Shown in pieces: positions 15,317-23,379 of a stretch of DNA of 29,750 nucleotides. Every line of letters begins with the position of its first letter. The first letter of the stretch is position 1. The notes below the pieces were generated by a model. That model worked only from the letters and a program-made list of their open reading frames with translations, did not search any database and was not told the origin of the DNA. This DNA comes from JBBRBB01 sp038206235. GTDB lineage: Bacteria > Bacteroidota > Bacteroidia > Chitinophagales > Chitinophagaceae. The stretch spans positions 1 through 29,750 of the forward strand of contig JBBRBB010000039.1 of NCBI GenBank assembly GCA_038206235.1, written 5' to 3'. The position numbers and the translations under genes are program-made.

Positions 15317-18300
15317 CTACCCTTCATGCTCTGTTGCATTTTCATCTTCTTCAACATTTCTCACCTTAGCCAAATAATTTACATTGGGCAAAGTATGTAT
15401 CTGTTCCAATGAATAAAATGTACGTTTAAAATTCTCTGCTCTGGTTATTGTTATTGCACTATGCTTATCATTCACATTTCCAAAAACAATTGCATTCGTA
15501 GGGCAAGATTGCTGACAGGCAGTGCGTACATCCCATTCATTATTTTCTCCGCTCTTTAACGGGCGGCTTTCGTTTTTTGCTCTTAATTTTCCTTCCTGTG
15601 TGCGTTGTATGCAGAAGGAACATTTTTCAATTACACCACGGGAACGAACTGTTACATCAGGGTTTAATACCATGCGTGTTAAGTCATCATTCATTTCAAA
15701 AACAATCGGGTCTAATTCTCCAACGCCTGTTTGGTTCTGGTTATTTGGAAAACTATCTGCCAGTGTATAATCTGCCCAATTAAAACGCCGCACTTTGTAA
15801 GGACAATTATTTGCGCAATATCTTGTACCAATGCAACGGTTATAAATCATCTGGTTAATGCCTTCAGAATTATGACTGGTAGCTGCAACCGGACAAACAT
15901 TTTCGCATGGAGCATTATCACAATGCTGGCACATCAGCGGCTGAAATACCACATTCGGATTATCAAGACTTCCGCTGTAATAACGGTCAATGCGCATCCA
16001 GTGCATTTCATGAAAACGCTTTACTTCATTCTTACCAACAACAGGTATATTATTTTCTGCATTACATGCTACAACACAGGCGCCGCAACCAATACAGCTA
16101 TTCAGGTCAACGCTCATGCCCCACTTAATTCCGGGCTTATCGTAATAGGGATAAATAGTTCCCTGTGTAGTATAATTTTCTAATCCGCCCCAGGGTTTTA
16201 ATTCTTCTGCTCTCTCTTCAACAATCTCATCAGGATGTTTTTTAAAATCGTTAAGTGTAAGTTCTTTCATTACTTCTGTACGCTTGCCCTGAGGAGTATC
16301 ATAAGAAGAATGTGTTTGGGTGATGGCAACATCATACAAATCGCCTGTTACTTCTATTGCAGCATTTGCATTGGTAAAATCAATGCTTGTGCCATTGAAG
16401 CTTGCAAACGAATAAACATTTTGCCCAACACCTTCTGCCGCCTTTCCAATTTCTTTTGTACGACCGTAACCGAGTGCAATACCAATTGTTTTTGGATGCG
16501 TGCCCGGAATTATCAGTGCAGGAAGATTGATTGATTTATTATTTACCGTAACCTTTACCACTTTTTTTGCAGGATGCACTTCATAAGCATCGGCTTGTGC
16601 ATCTATGCTAAGGTCAATATCGAGTAAGGTTTTCGCCATTGCAGGAGATATGATAACATAATTATCCCATGTAGCTCTTGTTATTGGGTCTGGCAATTCC
16701 TGTAACCACGGATTTCCTGCACCATGCCCTGCACCAATTCCTACTTTTTGATATAAAACCAATTCTGTGTTGCCAACTTTTTTTGCACTGTTGATTGCTG
16801 AAGTTGCAGTCGCAACATTCGCAGAATTAAAAGTGCCGCCTGTTGCAACAGGTGAAGGCGTTGTATTATTTTTTGCAGCAGTTGAATCTGATGAATTGCC
16901 CGAAGTAACATTATTAGTTACTCTGCCTGGATTAATCACACCATCCTGCAAAGCCTTATCCCAAGCCATTTCACTACCTAATTTTCCCATCCAGTACTGC
17001 TTTACAAAACCAAGATAATCGGTTGCAGCGCCAGACCATTTTAATAAGCTATCCTGCCATTGACGTGTTTTGAATAAAGGATAAATCGCAGGCTGCATCA
17101 AAGAATAATATCCTGATTTCGGTTCTGCATCTCCCCAGCTTTCCAAATAATGATGGTCTGGAATTATATATTTACAAAGCTGTGTGGTTTCATCTTTCTT
17201 GTAATTAAATGAAACGGTTACCCGAACTTTTTTTATTGCGTTGCGTACTTTTTCTGAATCAAACCAGCTATACACTGGGTTTGCTCCGTGAATAAGCAAA
17301 GCGCCAACAGAACCTGCATTCATATCATCCAATAGTTTTGCAAAGTCTGAATCAATTCCCTGTTTACTATTTATGGTAGTTGACCAATCAATTGTTTTGC
17401 CTCCTGCTCCCAATGCTTCGTTAATCGCATTTATTATCATCTGCACATTCACATCATTGCTTCCGCAGACAACCAATGCAGCACCGTGTTGTGCAGATAA
17501 TTCTTTTGCAGCTTTTTCAATACCTGCTTTTAATGTTGCATCACTAATACCATTAACACCTTGCCCGTTCACAGCATTCAGCAATGCAAGAGCTATAGCA
17601 CCAGTTTCTGATGGGCGATGTAAATATCTTTGATCAGCATTAGCACCTGTTATGCTAAGCACCGTTTCAAAATGAATGTGCTTGCTCATTTCTGGATGTT
17701 TCTCATCTATCTTTTTCCCTTTCGAATATTGTCTTGCAAATTCTATTGGACTAATCCATGTTCCAAGAAAATCTGCGCCGATGCTTACAATTGCTTTTGC
17801 ATTATCGAAGCGGTAAGATGGAATGGCTTTTTTTCCATAAGAGGCTTCATTCGCCAGCAACATTCCTGTGCAGGAAACTGCATCGTGTATTACATGACGG
17901 GAGCCGGGATATTTTGAAATGAATTGATTAATCGCTTCTTTGGTTGTGGGAGAAGTAACAGAGCTTGTTAAGATAACAATTGGAGCGCCGCTTAAATTTG
18001 AAAGTGCTGGCGAAACCGATTTATCAATCGCTTCGAGAGTAACTTCTTTATTATCTATCATCGGAAAGCGAAGACGGGCCGTATCATACAAATCTAATAC
18101 GGATGCCTGCACTCTTGCAGAAGTTCCGCCCTGTGTTATCGGAGATAATTCATTGCCTTCTATTTTTATGGGACGTCCATCTCTTACCTTCGCCAAAACG
18201 CTTACAGCATCACCATCTTCAACATAAGTAGTAGCATAATAATAAGCAATACCGGGAATAATATCTTCAGGTTTATTAGTAAAGGGAATTGCTTTTTTTA

Positions 18301-18502
18301 CAGGCATTTCGCAGCTTGCGGCAATGGCTGCTGCGGTTGTGCTGAAACCAAGATATTTCAAAAAATCTCTTCTGGATGCAGGTGTATTAAGCCCGCCTTT
18401 ATCGGCTGATTCAAAAGGCAACTCTTCCTGAAACTCATCATTGCTTAATTTCTTATGTGCTTCAGTTTCATTTAGCTCACCAAAACTTTTCCAGTACTTC
18501 AT
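15317..18502 (-). CDS. actB: Alternative complex III iron-sulphur subunit ActB
   Basis: 1061 residues. Near the N-terminus is a Tat-like motif SRRDFLKYLGF (RR at 44-45), and the segment ends AAIAASC (C64), a possible lipidation site. A large molybdopterin-oxidoreductase-like domain without cofactor follows. The C-terminal quarter carries the clusters: CIGCGACVVAC (803-813), CQHCDNAPCENVC (858-870), CIGTRYCANNC (890, 896, 900; the second cysteine is replaced by threonine, so a 3Fe-4S cluster) and CSFC with CQQSC (961, 964, 996, 1000). Three 4Fe-4S and one 3Fe-4S clusters agree with purified complexes. It passes electrons from quinol towards the ActA haems. Confidence 0.96.
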   Translation of the reverse strand: MKYWKSFGELNETEAHKKLSNDEFQEELPFESADKGGLNTPASRRDFLKYLGFSTTAAAIAASCEMPVKKAIPFTNKPEDIIPGIAYYYATTYVEDGDAVSVLAKVRDGRPIKIEGNELSPITQGGTSARVQASVLDLYDTARLRFPMIDNKEVTLEAIDKSVSPALSNLSGAPIVILTSSVTSPTTKEAINQFISKYPGSRHVIHDAVSCTGMLLANEASYGKKAIPSYRFDNAKAIVSIGADFLGTWISPIEFARQYSKGKKIDEKHPEMSKHIHFETVLSITGANADQRYLHRPSETGAIALALLNAVNGQGVNGISDATLKAGIEKAAKELSAQHGAALVVCGSNDVNVQMIINAINEALGAGGKTIDWSTTINSKQGIDSDFAKLLDDMNAGSVGALLIHGANPVYSWFDSEKVRNAIKKVRVTVSFNYKKDETTQLCKYIIPDHHYLESWGDAEPKSGYYSLMQPAIYPLFKTRQWQDSLLKWSGAATDYLGFVKQYWMGKLGSEMAWDKALQDGVINPGRVTNNVTSGNSSDSTAAKNNTTPSPVATGGTFNSANVATATSAINSAKKVGNTELVLYQKVGIGAGHGAGNPWLQELPDPITRATWDNYVIISPAMAKTLLDIDLSIDAQADAYEVHPAKKVVKVTVNNKSINLPALIIPGTHPKTIGIALGYGRTKEIGKAAEGVGQNVYSFASFNGTSIDFTNANAAIEVTGDLYDVAITQTHSSYDTPQGKRTEVMKELTLNDFKKHPDEIVEERAEELKPWGGLENYTTQGTIYPYYDKPGIKWGMSVDLNSCIGCGACVVACNAENNIPVVGKNEVKRFHEMHWMRIDRYYSGSLDNPNVVFQPLMCQHCDNAPCENVCPVAATSHNSEGINQMIYNRCIGTRYCANNCPYKVRRFNWADYTLADSFPNNQNQTGVGELDPIVFEMNDDLTRMVLNPDVTVRSRGVIEKCSFCIQRTQEGKLRAKNESRPLKSGENNEWDVRTACQQSCPTNAIVFGNVNDKHSAITITRAENFKRTFYSLEQIHTLPNVNYLAKVRNVEEDENATEHEG

Positions 18503-18507
18503 AATAC

Positions 18508-18598
18508 CCCAACCCCTAAAGGGGTTTTTAGAATTGATTAAAAGTTGTTATCTAACTAAACTTCCTATTCCCCCCTTTAGGGGGTTAGGGGGTTTTTA
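18508..18598. repeat. Inverted pair of CCCCTAAAGGGG-type elements between actB and actA
   Basis: The left element CCCCAACCCCTAAAGGGGTTTTTA (18507-18530) and the right element CCCCCCTTTAGGGGGTTAGGGGGTTTTTA (18569-18597) are imperfect reverse complements, 38 bp apart. Each has its own internal palindrome (AACCCCTAAAGGGGTT; CCCCCTTTAGGGGG). They fill most of the actA-actB gap. Confidence 0.75.
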
Positions 18599-19837
18599 AT
18601 AATGACATTTCTGACACTCTGTTCCACCAATTTTTTCTACGGTTATACTATCCAGTGTATGATTTTTAAGCTCGTCATGATACTTTTCGTATATGCTGTA
18701 AAAACCATTGTCATTGAACTGAACCGCAGTTGTGCGATGACAGTTTACACACCAGCCCATGCTCAATGGCGCAAACTGGTAAACCTCATCCATTTTCGTT
18801 ATTTCTCCATGACAGGTTTGGCATTGAACTTTTCCTGCAGTTACATGTTGCGCGTGATTAAAATAAACATGGTCTGGAAGGTTATGAATTCTCGACCATT
18901 CAACAGGCTTTGCTTTTGATGCATCCCAGGGTTTGCCATATTCAAATGCTGCGTATTTATATAATTTCTGAATCTCTGCAGTTCCATTTATTTCTTTGCC
19001 GTCTGCATCTGTAATTGGTTGTCCTTTATATTCATTAATTGCCATGTGGCAGTTCATACAAATATTTATAGATGGAATGTTTGCCTGCTTGCCATCCTGC
19101 GCATTGCCATGACAATATAAGCAACTGATTTGATTAGTGCCCGCATGTACTTTGTGTGAATAATAAATCGGTTGTTGCGGTTCGTAGCTCTGTGTGCGAC
19201 CGAGACCTATTGCACCAGCTACTGTCCAGTATCCGCCAAGTAAAAATAAAATGAGTGTGGCAAAAGTGATGTAACCCCTGTTTCTATAGAAAGGAATTGG
19301 TTCGTATGCAGGAACTCCTTCCTTGTCATCGGCAAGCTTTTTAAGATTGGCATTTACCTGCAGCAATACAAAAGCAACGATGGCAAGAATTAAAGTGAGA
19401 ATGCCGAAAAGAAGTGTGCTGTCTCCTGATTCAGCGGTTTGTTGCGCAGCTGTTGAAGTGCCGGGTGCAGCAGGCGGAGGCGCTTTTTTTATATAGGTAA
19501 GAATAGCATCAATATCTTTTTCTGATAAGGAAGGGAAAGGGGTCATTACAGTTTGATATTCTTTCTGAAGACCCGCAGTATAGGGATTTGTCTTCATGAA
19601 GGCCGGAGGATTATGCACCCATGCGTATATTTCTTTTCTATCGCGCCAGGGCCCTCTTTCTTCTACACCTGCTAATGCAGGACCCGTTAATCTTTTATTT
19701 ACTGCATGACAGGAAGCGCAATTTTGAGAAAATAATTGTTGCCCATCCTGTGCATCCAAAGTATATGTAGTAAAAAAAAGAAAGGTAATTATAAATGCAG
19801 CAGTTAATTTTTGGGTTATGCTTCTTAAATGGCTCAT
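18596..19837 (-). CDS. actA: Alternative complex III multihaem cytochrome c subunit ActA
   Basis: 413 residues with an N-terminal signal peptide (to about residue 29, TLDAQ). Six CxxCH motifs are present: CASCH (40-44) in an N-terminal monohaem cytochrome c domain, then after a membrane helix (LLFGILTLILAIVAFVLLQV) and a second one (YITFATLILFLLGGYWTVAG) the motifs CLYCH, CMNCH, CQTCH, CVNCH and CQKCH. The last is the final residues of the protein. The pentahaem part is the usual ActA; the fused extra cytochrome c domain is the Bacteroidota form. It is the first gene of the act-cta operon. Confidence 0.95.
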   Translation of the reverse strand: MSHLRSITQKLTAAFIITFLFFTTYTLDAQDGQQLFSQNCASCHAVNKRLTGPALAGVEERGPWRDRKEIYAWVHNPPAFMKTNPYTAGLQKEYQTVMTPFPSLSEKDIDAILTYIKKAPPPAAPGTSTAAQQTAESGDSTLLFGILTLILAIVAFVLLQVNANLKKLADDKEGVPAYEPIPFYRNRGYITFATLILFLLGGYWTVAGAIGLGRTQSYEPQQPIYYSHKVHAGTNQISCLYCHGNAQDGKQANIPSINICMNCHMAINEYKGQPITDADGKEINGTAEIQKLYKYAAFEYGKPWDASKAKPVEWSRIHNLPDHVYFNHAQHVTAGKVQCQTCHGEITKMDEVYQFAPLSMGWCVNCHRTTAVQFNDNGFYSIYEKYHDELKNHTLDSITVEKIGGTECQKCHY

Positions 19838-19864
19838 AGAGATGATGGGGTTTCCCTGTTAAAG

Positions 19865-19872
19865 CAAAACTA
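19865..19872 (-). promoter_or_regulatory. -7 box candidate of the act-cta operon
   Basis: Minus-strand TAGTTTTG fits TAnnTTTG, 27 bp before the actA ATG. A TTTG (19890-19887) lies only 14 bp upstream of it, shorter than the usual spacing, so the -33 element is uncertain. Confidence 0.35.
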
Positions 19873-20039
19873 TGACACGATGTTGACAAATAACTATCTG
19901 GATTAAAATTTTTTTGACCATGTTTTTTTTGTTGATTTTTTTTTTGAATAACTCACTTTAAAAATTAATAACTGAGTTTTTTTTCTTAAATAGCAAGCTA
20001 TTCAAAAAAATAAAAATTTCTTTTTCAGCAATTTTAGTC

Positions 20040-20627
20040 ATGAATACATCAGTTAAGCACATAGCCATTTTTGCATCGGGCCGGGGCAGTAATGCAAAAA
20101 AAATAATTGAATATTTCAGGGAAAGAGATAAAATAAAAGTTGCTGTAATTGGATGCAATAAACCGGGAGCCGGTGTGTTGGCAATTGCTGAAGAGAATAA
20201 TATTGCTGCATTGATTATTGAAAAAGAAAAATTTTTCAGAGGCAATGGATATGTTGATGAATTGAAGAATTACAAAATAGATTTAATTGTATTAGCCGGA
20301 TTTTTATGGAAGATGCCATCAAAACTATTAGAAGCTTTTCCTGAAAGAATTATTAATATTCATCCGGCATTATTACCAAAGTATGGAGGCAAAGGAATGT
20401 ATGGCGATGTTGTACATGAAACAGTAATTAAGTCAGGTGAAAAAGAGAGCGGCATTACCATTCATGTTGTGGATGATGTATATGACCATGGAAGAAATGT
20501 GTTTCAAATTACTTGTCCTGTATTTCCCGGTGATACACCGCAAATACTTGCGCACCGCATACAGGAACTGGAGCATGCCAATTATGGAAGAGTGATTGAG
20601 GAGTATGTAAAACAGCTATATACTTGA
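20040..20627 (+). CDS. purN: Phosphoribosylglycinamide formyltransferase
   Basis: 195 residues, normal length. It shows the phosphate-binding FASGRGSNAKKI loop (GSN 16-18), IINIHPALLPKYGGKGMYG with the catalytic N106 and H108, and GITIHVVDDVYDHG with the catalytic aspartate at D149. It transfers a formyl group from 10-formyltetrahydrofolate to GAR, the third step of purine synthesis. It stands alone, divergent from the act operon. The 200-bp upstream gap contains A/T runs and a weak hairpin AACTCA/TGAGTT, but no convincing riboswitch. Confidence 0.95.
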   Translation: MNTSVKHIAIFASGRGSNAKKIIEYFRERDKIKVAVIGCNKPGAGVLAIAEENNIAALIIEKEKFFRGNGYVDELKNYKIDLIVLAGFLWKMPSKLLEAFPERIINIHPALLPKYGGKGMYGDVVHETVIKSGEKESGITIHVVDDVYDHGRNVFQITCPVFPGDTPQILAHRIQELEHANYGRVIEEYVKQLYT

Positions 20628-20706
20628 GAATAGCTGATATATTTATTCAGAAAAGCAGGCTGAAAAATATCCAGGTCTTTTCATTTTGCTCTGTTCCTGC
20701 TTTTAT

Positions 20707-21086
20707 TTATTCATTTGGTAATGGTTTTTTATTAGTACTTCTTATTTTGCCCGGAATGCAACCCATCTGGCTTTTCTGTTCTTTATTTATTCCTTCATTG
20801 CCTTTGGCTACAAATAAAGCGGCTATTTTATTTTCGGTGCAAAACATTTGCCACGCCTCAGGCGGGACCAGTTGCCATTGAGCTGCTCCACCGGCAATGC
20901 ATCGCTGCAGCGGTAATAAACCATGGTTTGCATCCCTTGCCACTTATGGGAACGGCGGGGTTTCGGAATATGTTGAGCTAAAGAATCAAAAGGTATTGCC
21001 TGGTAAAGGTGTCCTAATGGTGTGTTGTAAAATGCCTGTGTAACTGTATATCGACAGATTGCTTCAAATAATAAAATGGGATACAT
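20707..21086 (-). pseudogene. Relic resembling the N-terminal part of an IS transposase, interrupted by a palindrome
   Basis: A minus-strand frame from 21086 reads TQAFYNTPLGHLYQAIPFDS, then AQHIPKPRRSH, CSDALPVEQLNGNW, and stops at 20823. A second frame continues WQMFCTENKIAALF and stops at 20707. Joining LNGNW to QMFC gives the order of an IS DDE transposase N-terminus known from Bacteroidota (LGxLxQxIPFxxL, then a LSDxxLIxxLNxxW-QxFC segment; recalled, not searched). The frame change coincides with 17 bp carrying the dispersed palindrome. No catalytic DDE part and no terminal inverted repeats remain. Confidence 0.4.
20854..20867. repeat. Second copy of the 14-nt GC-rich palindrome core
   Basis: CGCCTCAGGCGGGA, identical to 4614-4627. 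On the minus strand it sits as TGG-TCCCGCCTGAGGCG-TGG inside the transposase relic, with TGG on both sides. Confidence 0.6.
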
Positions 21087-21133
21087 TTTGTCTGTAGATT
21101 ACGTGTTTTTAGAGTGACCCTATGAAGTCAGTA

Positions 21134-21165
21134 ACGGTCTTGAGGGCTTTGAGCCGTCTGACCGT
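21134..21165. repeat. REP-like hairpin downstream of ssb
   Basis: ACGGTC (21134-21139) pairs with GACCGT (21160-21165), enclosing a second stem GGCT/AGCC (21145-21148 and 21152-21155) with a 3-nt loop. No T-run follows on the minus strand, so it is not a standard terminator. GGTC/GACC words also form the hairpin at 27779-27802. Confidence 0.5.
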
Positions 21166-21172
21166 GTGCAGC

Positions 21173-21616
21173 TTAAAAAGGAAGGTCATCTGCTGGTTCG
21201 GCAATCTCATTTGCAGGAGAAGATGAAGATGTCGAAGATTGAACATAAGTTGATGCTGCAGCAGGCTGTTCACCGCCAGCGCTGATTTCTCCTGCTCCCT
21301 GTTTGCTTCCTAATAATTGCACATTGTTTACGCGTAAGCTTAAAGATGCACCTTGTCTTCCATCCTGTGTTTGATAGGTGCGAAGGTCAGGGTTTCCTTC
21401 AACATATACCTGTGTTCCTTTTTTTAAATAAGGTGCAATGGCTGTTCTGTCTGTCCAGTAAGCGCACTCTACCCATATCGTTTTTTCTTTTTGCACACCG
21501 GCATTGTCTTTGAATTTTTCTGTATGCGCTACACTGAAGTTGATAACGTTTTTACCGTTCACTGTATTCATCATACAATCTTTCCCAAGATGTCCTATAA
21601 CCATTAATTTAAGCAT
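21173..21616 (-). CDS. ssb: Single-stranded DNA-binding protein
   Basis: 147 residues from the ATG at 21616 (MLKLMVIGHLGKD); an earlier in-frame start would add eight residues with no homology. The OB fold is clear (NGKNVINFSVAHTEKF, then KTIWVECAYWTDRTAIAPYLKKGTQVYVEG), followed by a Gly/Ala/Ser-rich linker and the acidic tip ADDLPF, which recruits partner proteins. It coats single-stranded DNA during replication and repair. It is monocistronic; many Bacteroidota have more than one ssb, and this could be the secondary copy. Confidence 0.93.
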   Translation of the reverse strand: MLKLMVIGHLGKDCMMNTVNGKNVINFSVAHTEKFKDNAGVQKEKTIWVECAYWTDRTAIAPYLKKGTQVYVEGNPDLRTYQTQDGRQGASLSLRVNNVQLLGSKQGAGEISAGGEQPAAASTYVQSSTSSSSPANEIAEPADDLPF

Positions 21617-21707
21617 AAAATTTATTTTAGTTGATAACACACAAGATAAAAAATAAATTCAAAAAAAATAAAATTAGTTTTTATTATTCAAACAAGTTTT
21701 ATTATGT

Positions 21708-21742
21708 CATAAAGTTAAGGGATTTGTGCAGACACAAATCCC
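21708..21742 (-). terminator. Terminator of the outer-membrane barrel operon
   Basis: On the minus strand GGGATTTGTG (21742-21733), loop TCTG, and CACAAATCCC (21728-21719) form a perfect 10-bp stem, followed by the T-rich TTAACTTTAT. It starts 12 bp after the stop of the second barrel gene. Confidence 0.7.
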
Positions 21743-21753
21743 CGCAATGCCGA

Positions 21754-23379
21754 TTAAAAATCTTGGTAGAAATTATAAATGTTCGTTTTAATTCCTATGC
21801 TAAAATAAAATTCTGATTCATCAACCTGCGTTGAAGAACGCTTTCTGTAAATAATATCAGCTTGCAGTGATAACCTGTTTGCCGGATTAATAAGATAACC
21901 GGCTGATAACCGGTTAAAAAAATATTTTGTTTTAATGCCCTGCAGTGTTTTGCTTCCAAACCTTGGAACATCGGTTTCACCGCCAAACAAATCTTCACCA
22001 TTGTTATAGGGCAGCCCGGGATTTTCGCCGCGTATCGTTATTAAATTTTCAAGCATACCATACCAGCGGCGATTTTCATAATTGAATAAAGAAATAAACT
22101 CATGAAAGTTTGCGCCGAAAGGATCAGTCAGTGATTGATAATAATGCGTATAATTTAAACTGATGTTGTTACCCACGCCATGCCCATACGTGTAAGGACG
22201 AACACCATTCCATTCAAAGCGGTAAGAAAGACCTTTCACAGTAAAAATATCTTTGTTCCATATCCCTAACTGCAGCGCATATTTATTGCCATAATTCTGT
22301 TCATGAGCATCAAGAGAAGCTTTAAAATTTATATCGTCCAGTGCTATCTGTCCGTAAATAAAGCCATTCTTATACAAATTATATTTTGCACTAATGCCAA
22401 TCATTGCATTATCAGGAGAGCCGATAGTAAATTCCAAAGGGCGCATGAAAATAAGAGGGTTTAGATACTGCACATCAAAGCCGCGATTGAAATTGGTATC
22501 CTTCGCAAGCCATACTATTTCATCGAATAATCCTGCCTGAAATTTCTTTGTTGAAAATCCCAGGTAATGCACTGTGCTGTATTTAGGCTGCGATTCTCCG
22601 TCAACCAAATACCATGATTTATTTATATAGCGATTATAAAGTACGTTGTAGGTAAGCTTCCAAAGCCTTGCCTGCAATCGTATGTAAGGATAATTATTTG
22701 CATTGTCAGAAAGTAATAAGCTGCGATAGCCATCACCTAAAAACTGCTTGCCATAGCCTGCTGATATTAAAAAATATTTGCTTGGTGTGAAAGTTAAATT
22801 GAAATTGAAGTTAGTATAAGTGAAGCGATTATTACTTTTTAGAGTAGCAGCATTTTCAGAAGGGATGATGTTATTCTTTGAAAAAATAATACTGTCAATG
22901 TAAACAGGAAATTGATTTAAGTTAGTAACTACATCTGCATTCAATGAAAACTTATCATTGAATACTGCCTGCATTTTTGCGCCGCCGGAAAAATTAGTAA
23001 GCGCATTATTTTTTTCACTGGAGTTTGCAATGCCTGCTTCAATGTAAGGGTCAAGAGCAAATACACTTTTTATCCCCGATGCCTTTATCCAGTTGCTGTT
23101 TGTAATATCCGCTCTTGATGATGCATCCAATCCAAACACACTATCGGTTACGGCTGATTTGTGAATTATGTTCAGCGATTTTAATTCGAGCCAGTTCATG
23201 GAGCGAAAGCCTGTAAATACAGATGAATCTGCTTCCATGAACAATTCATTCAGCCTGTTTTGCACTTGCTGGTTCAGTGGTATTTGCTGCGCTGATAAAT
23301 GATTGCAAACTATTACCGCAACAAGCAAAAACCATATTTGTATTTTGTATTTTTTCAAAACGCTGTTTTTAAAAATCAT
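21754..23379 (-). CDS. Outer-membrane beta-barrel protein, Wzi/RemB-like (second paralogue)
   Basis: 541 residues with an N-terminal signal anchor (KIQIWFLLVAVIVCNHLSAQ). Many alternating aromatic/polar strands and a C-terminal phenylalanine (NFYQDF) indicate an outer-membrane barrel. The segment FLGDGYRSLLLSDNANNYPY and the later VRPYTYGHG and DPFGANFHEF are shared with the upstream neighbour. Such proteins are annotated as capsule assembly Wzi-like or gliding RemB-like in Bacteroidota; the exact role here is unknown. Its ATG lies inside the last codons of the preceding gene (11-bp overlap), implying translational coupling. Confidence 0.7.
   Translation of the reverse strand: MIFKNSVLKKYKIQIWFLLVAVIVCNHLSAQQIPLNQQVQNRLNELFMEADSSVFTGFRSMNWLELKSLNIIHKSAVTDSVFGLDASSRADITNSNWIKASGIKSVFALDPYIEAGIANSSEKNNALTNFSGGAKMQAVFNDKFSLNADVVTNLNQFPVYIDSIIFSKNNIIPSENAATLKSNNRFTYTNFNFNLTFTPSKYFLISAGYGKQFLGDGYRSLLLSDNANNYPYIRLQARLWKLTYNVLYNRYINKSWYLVDGESQPKYSTVHYLGFSTKKFQAGLFDEIVWLAKDTNFNRGFDVQYLNPLIFMRPLEFTIGSPDNAMIGISAKYNLYKNGFIYGQIALDDINFKASLDAHEQNYGNKYALQLGIWNKDIFTVKGLSYRFEWNGVRPYTYGHGVGNNISLNYTHYYQSLTDPFGANFHEFISLFNYENRRWYGMLENLITIRGENPGLPYNNGEDLFGGETDVPRFGSKTLQGIKTKYFFNRLSAGYLINPANRLSLQADIIYRKRSSTQVDESEFYFSIGIKTNIYNFYQDF

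Noticed and set aside
15731..16183. Plus-strand ORF of 150 codons opposite actB
   Set aside because: It lies over the iron-sulphur motifs of actB; its cysteines and histidines are an echo of the reverse strand.
19940..19990. Riboswitch or attenuator ahead of purN
   Set aside because: Only a weak 6-bp AT-rich hairpin with a 17-nt loop is visible, with no purine or THF riboswitch core.
20624..20881. Hydrophobic 85-codon plus-strand ORF after purN
   Set aside because: It overlaps the transposase relic on the other strand and its end contains the dispersed palindrome; no family resemblance.
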